A DNA stretch of 64,000 bases from Pseudarthrobacter sp. NIBRBAC000502770 (lineage in GTDB: Bacteria; Actinomycetota; Actinomycetes; Actinomycetales; Micrococcaceae): assembly GCF_006517815.1 (NCBI RefSeq), contig NZ_CP041198.1:4154001-4218000 (forward strand), given 5' to 3'. The position numbers and the translations under genes were made by a program. Numbering within the stretch: the first letter of the stretch is position 1; each line of letters begins with the position of its first letter. This document shows, in pieces, positions 58,549-64,000 of the stretch. The notes under the pieces were generated by a model that was not told the origin of the DNA, ran no database searches, and was given only the letters and a program-made list of their open reading frames with translations.

Positions 58549-59286
58549 ATGACACTGGAAACTGCAGCCAAGCCCGCCGACTGGACCGGCGCGGCGGCAA
58601 TCCTGTTTGACCTGGACGGGGTCCTGACCCCGACGGCCACCGTCCACGAGCGTGCTTGGCAGGAATTGTTCAACGGCTACCTTGCCTCGTACCCGGAGGT
58701 TCCCGGGTACCGGGAAAGCGACTACTTTGACCATATCGACGGCAAACCCCGCTTTGACGGAGTCCGTGATTTCCTGGCGTCCCGGGGAATCGCGCTGCCG
58801 GAAGGCCCCCTCGACGACGATCCGGCCAACGAAACCGTCCAGGGCCTGGGCAACCGCAAGAATGCCATCTTCAATGACATCGTGAGCGCCGGCGTCGAAC
58901 CGTTCGAAGGCTCGGTGCGCTTCCTCGAAGCCGCGCTTGCCCGCGGCCTCAAGGTCGCCGTCGTCTCCTCATCCCGCAATGCCCCCGCCGTCCTGGAAGC
59001 CGCCGGCCTCAGCCGCCACTTCCCGGTCGTGGTGGACGGCGTGGTGGCCGCGGAGCAGGGGCTGCCCGGCAAGCCGAGCCCCGCCACGTACGAGTACGCA
59101 GCCAAACTGCTGGACCTCTCCAGTCCGGAGTGCGTGGTGGTGGAGGACGCAGTGTCAGGGGTCCAGGCCGGACGCGCGGGCTCCTTCCACTCCGTCATCG
59201 GCGTGGACCGGGGCGCGGGCCGCCAGACGCTCCTCGACGCCGGCGCCACCCTGGTGGTCAGCGACCTCCAGGAACTCATCCCCTAA
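58549..59286 (+). CDS. Beta-phosphoglucomutase-type HAD hydrolase
   Basis: 245 residues, HAD superfamily. The nucleophile/acid pair is in AILFDLDGVLTPTATVHERAW, the phosphate loop in VVSSSRNAP, the Lys in GLPGKPSPATYEYAA and the metal-binding acids in VVVEDAVSGVQAG. It should convert beta-glucose 1-phosphate, made by the GH65 enzyme downstream, to glucose 6-phosphate. A longer cap (GYRESDYFDHIDGKPRFDG) agrees with the actinobacterial subfamily. Confidence 0.9.
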   Translation: MTLETAAKPADWTGAAAILFDLDGVLTPTATVHERAWQELFNGYLASYPEVPGYRESDYFDHIDGKPRFDGVRDFLASRGIALPEGPLDDDPANETVQGLGNRKNAIFNDIVSAGVEPFEGSVRFLEAALARGLKVAVVSSSRNAPAVLEAAGLSRHFPVVVDGVVAAEQGLPGKPSPATYEYAAKLLDLSSPECVVVEDAVSGVQAGRAGSFHSVIGVDRGAGRQTLLDAGATLVVSDLQELIP

Positions 59287-59424
59287 AATCCGCAGGACCC
59301 CCGTTGCCTTCCCCGGGGCAACACCGCTGCTTCCCCGGCAGCGCCCATCCCAGTACCGCCCTTCCCCCGAATACTTCGTGCCGGCCAGTCCGGCACCACA
59401 GCAAGGCCAAAAGGACCCCCAACC

Positions 59425-61770
59425 ATGGCACTGATTTCCGCGGACCGCGACCGGTTCCCCGATACTCCCTGGCAGATCGTCGAAACGCGCTACGAAGCCG
59501 ATGCGGCGGGAACCCTGGAGACCCTGTTTGCCCTGGGCAACGGGCACCTGGGCATCCGGGGCGCCCACTGGGCAGTGGCCGATGCCGAACTGCCGGGCAG
59601 CTTCATCAATGGCCTGCACGAGATCTGGGACATCAAGCACGCCGAAAATGCCTTTGGCTTTGCCCGGACGGGGCAGCGCATCCTCTACATCCCGGACGCC
59701 AACAACTTCGCGGTGGTGGTGGATGGCGAAAGCCTGACCCTCGCCGAATCGGAGGTGCAGGAATACCGGCGCAGCGTCGACTTCTCCACCGGGATCTACG
59801 AGTGCCGCATCACGTGGCAGTGCCGGTCCGGGGCCACGGTGACCACCACCGAACGCCGCGCCGTTGGTTATGAGTCCCGTGGCAGCCTGGGCATCTCGCT
59901 GGAGGTGGCCGCGGACCGGCAAATCTCCCTGGACGTCACCTCTGCCGTGATCAACCGCCAGGACCAGCCGGTGGAAGACCACTCCGTGCACGATCCCCGC
60001 CGGGCCGGACGCCACGCCGGCAGGGTGCTGCTCCCTGTGCGGCTCGACGGCGGCGACGGGTCGCTGCGTTTGTCCTGGGAAGCGGCTGAATCCAAGCAGC
60101 GCGTTGGCCTGGCAGTGGACCACTGGACCTCCGCCGGGCAGCAGCCCTTTGAAACCGTGGTGGACCAGGACCACAGCACTGTCCGGTACGTCCTGGCGGT
60201 TGATGCCGGCGAGCCGTTCCGGCTGGAGAAGAGCGTCAGCTACGTGGCCGGGCGCAGCATCCAGGACCCGGACGTGGATGCGGCCGCGGTGGCTGAGGAG
60301 GCCCTCAGCCCGGTGGACAGCATCTTTGCCGAGAGCATGGCCCACTACCGCGCCTACTGGGCTACCTCCGACATCGTGGTGGAGGGCGGCCGGCCCGGGC
60401 TGCAGCAGGCCATCCGCTGGAACCTGTTCCAGCTTGCCCAGGCCACGGCGCGTGCCGATGTGGCCGGTATCCCCGCCAAGGGCGTGACGGGCTCAGGCTA
60501 TGAAGGGCACTACTTCTGGGACCAGGAGGTGTACCTGCTGCCGTACCTCACCTACACCAACCCCGACGGAGCCCGGCAGGTCCTCGAGTTCCGCCACGGC
60601 ATGCTTCCCGAGGCCAGGATCCGGGCGAAGGAACTGAGTGTGGACGGCGCCCTCTTCCCGTGGCGCACCATCAACGGGCTCGAGGCCAGCGCCTACTACG
60701 CGGCCAGTACCGCACAGTTCCACATCGCCGCCGCCATCGCCTTCGCCACCAACAGGTACCTCTGGGCTACCGGGGATGCCGCGTTCCGGGACGGCATGGG
60801 TGCGGAACTGCTGATCGAGACGGCCCGCATGTGGATCTCCCTGGGCTTCTTTGGCAAGGACGGGCTCTTCCATATCCACGGCGTCACCGGCCCTGATGAG
60901 TACACGGCCGTGGTGAACGACAACCTGTACACCAACGTCATGGCCCGCTTCAACCTGCGTGCTGCCGCGGCGCTCGAGCATGCCGGCATCACCCAGGAGG
61001 AGCGCCAGCTGTGGGAGGCTGCCGCCAACCGCATGCAACTGCCGTTCGATGACCGGATGCAGGTGCACTCGCAGGACAACGACTTCATGACCCTGGAAGC
61101 CTGGGACTGGACCACGCCCCGGTCGAAGTATCCGCTGCTCCTGCACTTCCACCCGCTGGTGATCTACCGGCACCAGGTCCTGAAGCAGGCAGACACCGTC
61201 CTGGCCATGTTCCTGCAGTGGCAGGACTTCACCGCAGGGGAAAAGCAGCGGGCCTTCGACTTCTACGACCCCATCACCACCGGTGACTCAACGCTTTCCG
61301 CCTGCGTCCAGGGGATCATGGCGGCAGAAGTGGGCTATTCGAGGGAGGCGCTGGAGCACTTCACCAGTGCCGCGTTAATCGACTTGGATGACACGCATGG
61401 CAATACGATCGACGGCGTGCACATCGCCTCCAGCGGGGGAGTGTGGAGTTCGCTGGTATGCGGGTTCGCGGGAATGCGGGACCAAGGCCCGGTCCCGTAC
61501 TTCGATCCCCGCCTGCCCGCGGAGTGGGAAAGTCTGGCCTTCCACCTGAAGATCCGGGGCCGCCTGCTGTTGGTCCAGCTCGCCTCCGGATCCATCACCT
61601 TGACGGTCCAGGACGGCGCCCCGCTGGAGGTGGATGTCCGCGGCCGGCGGGTGACGGTGGGCAACACGCCCGTGCAGCTGCCGTTGGAGCCAGTCGCAGA
61701 GCCGGAACCCACGGTGTTCCCCAGCGGGCTGCCGACGGCGAGTATCCCCGTGGTGCGCGGCAACAGCTGA
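59425..61770 (+). CDS. GH65 family glycoside phosphorylase (maltose or trehalose phosphorylase-like)
   Basis: 781 residues. N-terminal beta-sandwich from about 10 to 270 (FALGNGHLGIRGAHW), then an (alpha/alpha)6 barrel with GVTGSGYEGHYFWDQEVYLL, the phosphate loop, and the catalytic acid Glu in HGVTGPDEYTAVVNDNLYTN; the C-terminal strand ISSGGVWSS-like IASSGGVWSSLVCGFAG. Inverting phosphorolysis of a disaccharide gives beta-glucose 1-phosphate. Maltose, trehalose or kojibiose cannot be distinguished from sequence; the shared operator with an amylase favours maltose. Two bases of stop codon lie before a pair of hairpins. Confidence 0.9.
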   Translation: MALISADRDRFPDTPWQIVETRYEADAAGTLETLFALGNGHLGIRGAHWAVADAELPGSFINGLHEIWDIKHAENAFGFARTGQRILYIPDANNFAVVVDGESLTLAESEVQEYRRSVDFSTGIYECRITWQCRSGATVTTTERRAVGYESRGSLGISLEVAADRQISLDVTSAVINRQDQPVEDHSVHDPRRAGRHAGRVLLPVRLDGGDGSLRLSWEAAESKQRVGLAVDHWTSAGQQPFETVVDQDHSTVRYVLAVDAGEPFRLEKSVSYVAGRSIQDPDVDAAAVAEEALSPVDSIFAESMAHYRAYWATSDIVVEGGRPGLQQAIRWNLFQLAQATARADVAGIPAKGVTGSGYEGHYFWDQEVYLLPYLTYTNPDGARQVLEFRHGMLPEARIRAKELSVDGALFPWRTINGLEASAYYAASTAQFHIAAAIAFATNRYLWATGDAAFRDGMGAELLIETARMWISLGFFGKDGLFHIHGVTGPDEYTAVVNDNLYTNVMARFNLRAAAALEHAGITQEERQLWEAAANRMQLPFDDRMQVHSQDNDFMTLEAWDWTTPRSKYPLLLHFHPLVIYRHQVLKQADTVLAMFLQWQDFTAGEKQRAFDFYDPITTGDSTLSACVQGIMAAEVGYSREALEHFTSAALIDLDDTHGNTIDGVHIASSGGVWSSLVCGFAGMRDQGPVPYFDPRLPAEWESLAFHLKIRGRLLLVQLASGSITLTVQDGAPLEVDVRGRRVTVGNTPVQLPLEPVAEPEPTVFPSGLPTASIPVVRGNS

Positions 61771-61777
61771 GCGGGTT

Positions 61778-61865
61778 GCCCCGCAGCGCCCCGGGAGCCT
61801 TGCGGGGCCGTGCTGACTTTCCTGCCGACGTCCGGCCTGGTGCCCCCAAAACAGCACCAGGCCGG
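61778..61865. terminator. Two hairpins between the GH65 and lipA genes
   Basis: First: GCCCCGCA (61778-61785) and TGCGGGGC (61801-61808). Second: CCGGCCTGGTGC (61832-61843) and GCACCAGGCCGG (61854-61865) with a ten-base loop. They lie between convergent genes and are a probable bidirectional terminator. Confidence 0.8.
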
Positions 61866-61876
61866 CCCGCCGTCAT

Positions 61877-62890
61877 TCAGCCGGCGAGGAGGGTGGCGGC
61901 TTCCTGGCGGGTGGTGCCGGAGTCCTGGATGCCTTCTGCGATGTGGGCGAGTTCGGCGGGGATGTCGCGGCCTTTTTTGCGCATGGCGGTGGCCCAGAGG
62001 CGGCCGGCGCGGTAGGAGGAGCGGACCAGGGGTCCGGACATGACGCCGAGGAAGCCGATTTCTTCGGCTTCGTGCTGGAGGTCCACGAATTCCTGGGGTT
62101 TGACCCAGCGGTCCACGGGCAGGTGCCGTTCGGAGGGGCGGAGGTATTGGGTGATGGTGATCAGGTCGCAGCCGGCCTGGTGGAGGTCGCGGAGGGCTTC
62201 GCTGATTTCTTCGCGGGTTTCGCCCATGCCCAGGATGAGGTTGGATTTGGTGACCATGCCCAGGTTCCGGCCCTGGGTGATGACGTCCAGGGAGCGTTCG
62301 TAGCGGAACGCGGGGCGGATCCGTTTGAAGATCCGGGGGACGGTTTCGACGTTGTGGGCGAAGACTTCGGGGGCGGAGTCGCAGATCGCCTTGATGTGGT
62401 CGGGGTTGCCGGAGAAGTCGGGGATGAGCAGTTCGACGCCGGTGCCGGGGTTCAGTTCGTGGATCTTGCGGACGGTTTCGGCGTAGAGCCAGACGCCTTC
62501 GTCTTCGAGGTCGTCGCGGGCCACGCCGGTGACGGTGGCGTAGCGCAGCTGCATGGATTGGACGGAGCGGGCCACCTTGGTGGGTTCGAACAGGTCCACG
62601 GGGGAGGGTTTGCCGGTGTCGATCTGGCAGAAGTCGCAGCGGCGGGTGCATTCGGAGCCGCCGATCAGGAAGGTCGCTTCCTTGTCTTCCCAGCATTCGA
62701 AGATGTTGGGGCAGCCGGCTTCTTCGCAGACGGTGTGCAGGCCTTCTTTTTTGACCAGGTTCTTCAGTCCGACGAACTCGGGGCCCATCTGGACCTTGGC
62801 CTTGATCCACTCCGGCTTGCGCTCCACCGGGACCGCAGCGTTGCGCTGCTCGATCCGCAGCATCTTCCGGCCTTCAGGTGCCAGGGTCAT
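61877..62890 (-). CDS. lipA: Lipoyl synthase
   Basis: 337 residues from ATG 62890 (AAAGGA upstream); the longer frame to 62947 overlaps the preceding gene. Auxiliary cluster cysteines in [13 protein letters not shown], radical-SAM cluster in [23 protein letters not shown] and the C-terminal RSSYRAG Ser are present. It inserts sulfur into octanoyl groups on E2 subunits of pyruvate and related dehydrogenases and GcvH. Convergent with GH65 and behind the sdaA gene. Confidence 0.97.
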   Translation of the reverse strand: MTLAPEGRKMLRIEQRNAAVPVERKPEWIKAKVQMGPEFVGLKNLVKKEGLHTVCEEAGCPNIFECWEDKEATFLIGGSECTRRCDFCQIDTGKPSPVDLFEPTKVARSVQSMQLRYATVTGVARDDLEDEGVWLYAETVRKIHELNPGTGVELLIPDFSGNPDHIKAICDSAPEVFAHNVETVPRIFKRIRPAFRYERSLDVITQGRNLGMVTKSNLILGMGETREEISEALRDLHQAGCDLITITQYLRPSERHLPVDRWVKPQEFVDLQHEAEEIGFLGVMSGPLVRSSYRAGRLWATAMRKKGRDIPAELAHIAEGIQDSGTTRQEAATLLAG

Positions 62891-62936
62891 GATCGTGTTT
62901 CCTTTGTCTTCTGGGGGAGTCGGAGTGTGCCGGGTG

Positions 62937-64000
62937 TCAGCATTCAACGACGTTGACGGCGAGGCCGCCCATGGCGGTTTCCTTGTATTTGTCGCTCATG
63001 TCCTTGCCGGTTTCGCGCATGGTGATGATGACTTCGTCGAGGGAGACGCGGTGGGTGCCGTCGCCCCAGAGCGCCATTTTCGCGGCGTTGATCGCTTTCG
63101 CGGCCGCGATCGCGTTCCGTTCGATGCAGGGGACCTGGACCAGCCCGCCGATCGGGTCACAGGTCAGGCCCAGGTTGTGTTCCATCGCGATTTCCGCGGC
63201 GTTCTCCACCTGGGCGGGGGTGCCGCCCATGACTTCGGCCAGGCCCGCGGCGGCCATCGAGGACGCGGAGCCGACCTCGCCCTGGCAGCCGACCTCGGCC
63301 CCGGAGATCGAGGCCTGTTCCTTGTAAAGCACCCCCACGGCGCCGGCCGCGAGCAGGAACCGCACCACCACATCATCCCGGTCCGCCTGCGTTGCCTGGT
63401 CCATGCCCGGGGCGAAATGCAGGGCGTAGAACAACACCGCGGGGATGATCCCGGCCGCCCCGTTCGTGGGCGCGGTGACCACCCGGCCGCCGGAGGCGTT
63501 TTCCTCGTTCACGGCCAACGCCACCAAGTTAACCCACTCCTGCCAGTACCGTGGGTCGTAGTGGTCCTGCCCGTCCTGCCCGTCCTGGCCGGTGTCTTCG
63601 GGGCGGGCGGTTTCCTTCTTCAACCGCTCGTACCAGTCAGGGGCGCGGCGGCGGACCTTCAACCCGCCCGGCAGCACCCCTTCGCGTTTGAGCGAGGTCT
63701 GCACGCAGTTCTCCATCACGGACCAGATGTGCAGCAGCCCCGCACGGATCTCCTCCCCCGAGCGGGAGGCCAACTCGTTCGTGAACATCACGTCGGCGAT
63801 GCCCAGCCCGGTCACCGCGCAGTGCGCCAACAACTCCGCCGCGGTCCGGAACGGCAGCGGCAGCCCGTCCTTGGACGCGTCCAGTTCCTGCTGCGCCGCG
63901 TCCTCCTCCCCCTCCCGGACGATGAACCCGCCACCGACCGAGAAGAACGTCGCCGCGTGCACCACCGAACCCTGCGCGTCGGTGACCGTGAACGTCATCC
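62937..64000 (-). CDS. sdaA: L-serine ammonia-lyase, N-terminus beyond window edge
   Basis: 354 or more residues of the [4Fe-4S] serine dehydratase. The fragment begins inside the N-terminal domain ([20 protein letters not shown] is internal, not a start). Cluster cysteines are in [40 protein letters not shown] and the C-terminal [16 protein letters not shown] and [11 protein letters not shown] are family motifs. It deaminates serine to pyruvate. The acidic linker near residue 140 contains a tandem Gly-Gln-Asp repeat. Ends 46 bp before lipA on the same strand, so the two may be co-transcribed. Confidence 0.95.
   Translation of the reverse strand, partial: MTFTVTDAQGSVVHAATFFSVGGGFIVREGEEDAAQQELDASKDGLPLPFRTAAELLAHCAVTGLGIADVMFTNELASRSGEEIRAGLLHIWSVMENCVQTSLKREGVLPGGLKVRRRAPDWYERLKKETARPEDTGQDGQDGQDHYDPRYWQEWVNLVALAVNEENASGGRVVTAPTNGAAGIIPAVLFYALHFAPGMDQATQADRDDVVVRFLLAAGAVGVLYKEQASISGAEVGCQGEVGSASSMAAAGLAEVMGGTPAQVENAAEIAMEHNLGLTCDPIGGLVQVPCIERNAIAAAKAINAAKMALWGDGTHRVSLDEVIITMRETGKDMSDKYKETAMGGLAVNVVEC

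Noticed and set aside
1..64000. CRISPR arrays, tRNA or rRNA genes, insertion sequences, phage genes
   Set aside because: No regularly spaced repeats, CCA-ended cloverleaf, rRNA consensus, transposase, integrase or structural phage gene was recognised on reading both strands.

Overview
The window is a stretch of chromosome from a high-GC actinobacterium, most likely a member of the Micrococcaceae close to Arthrobacter, Pseudarthrobacter or Paenarthrobacter. The reasons are the strong G/C bias at third codon positions, frequent GTG and TTG starts, a LigD with Pol-PE-Lig order beside a Ku with a Lys/Ala/Ser tail, a GAF-ANTAR protein, DUF222-HNH, DUF3040 and DUF6458 proteins, and many aldo/keto reductases and short-chain dehydrogenases. 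No rRNA, tRNA, CRISPR array, prophage or insertion sequence was seen. The content is mostly accessory metabolism. Both edges cut genes: a small TGSHCP-motif protein on the left and an L-serine ammonia-lyase on the right.

Layout. 0.3-8.2 kb: a LysR regulator divergent from a seven-gene operon that joins 5-oxoprolinase subunits (pxpA, pxpB, pxpC) to four sugar-acid-type dehydrogenases, the last two resembling gluconate 5-dehydrogenase and L-idonate 5-dehydrogenase. The operon ends in a fragment of a gluconokinase gene. 8.1-12.7 kb: a TetR regulator and EamA exporter behind a 44-bp palindrome, DUF3040, DUF488, an aldo/keto reductase and a GAF-ANTAR protein. 12.9-19.6 kb: starch and glucan use (malQ, a secreted multidomain alpha-amylase, a lactonase-like propeller). 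19.8-24.4 kb: a PrmC-like methyltransferase, a DUF222-HNH protein, YtxH and GlsB small stress-type proteins, an aldo/keto reductase. 24.5-29.4 kb: a TetR regulator and an acyl-CoA catabolic operon (acyl-CoA dehydrogenase, thiolase, CoA ligase). 29.5-33.5 kb: two aldo/keto reductases and an epimerase divergent from an MmyB-like regulator, with a palindrome between them.

33.6-40.0 kb: a second TGSHCP small protein, a dodecin, and a FadR-type regulator divergent from an acid-sugar operon (DUF1537 kinase, LtnD-type dehydrogenase, GntP permease, class II ketose-bisphosphate-type aldolase). 40.1-46.8 kb: membrane and small proteins, a GNAT protein, an SDR, FUSC and MHS transporters. 47.3-51.3 kb: a hypothetical protein, then divergent ligD and ku for non-homologous end joining, with a one-base frame break in ku. 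51.4-57.1 kb: a methyltransferase/SRPBCC pair, then HPr and the fructose PTS operon (fruR, fruK, fruA) behind a clear promoter/operator. 57.3-64 kb: DUF6458, a carboxylesterase, a beta-phosphoglucomutase and GH65 phosphorylase pair, lipoyl synthase and L-serine ammonia-lyase.

Links between genes. The same 14-base sequence TGCAAGCGCTTACA lies in the same orientation upstream of the secreted alpha-amylase (18 kb) and of the phosphoglucomutase/GH65 pair (58 kb), which suggests one LacI-family regulator controls both. The most unusual units are the pxp-dehydrogenase hybrid operon, the acid-sugar operon that has an aldolase in place of the usual OtnC/OtnI steps, and the small TGSHCP-motif protein family. 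Start codons were chosen from Shine-Dalgarno spacing and family alignment from memory. No database search was possible.
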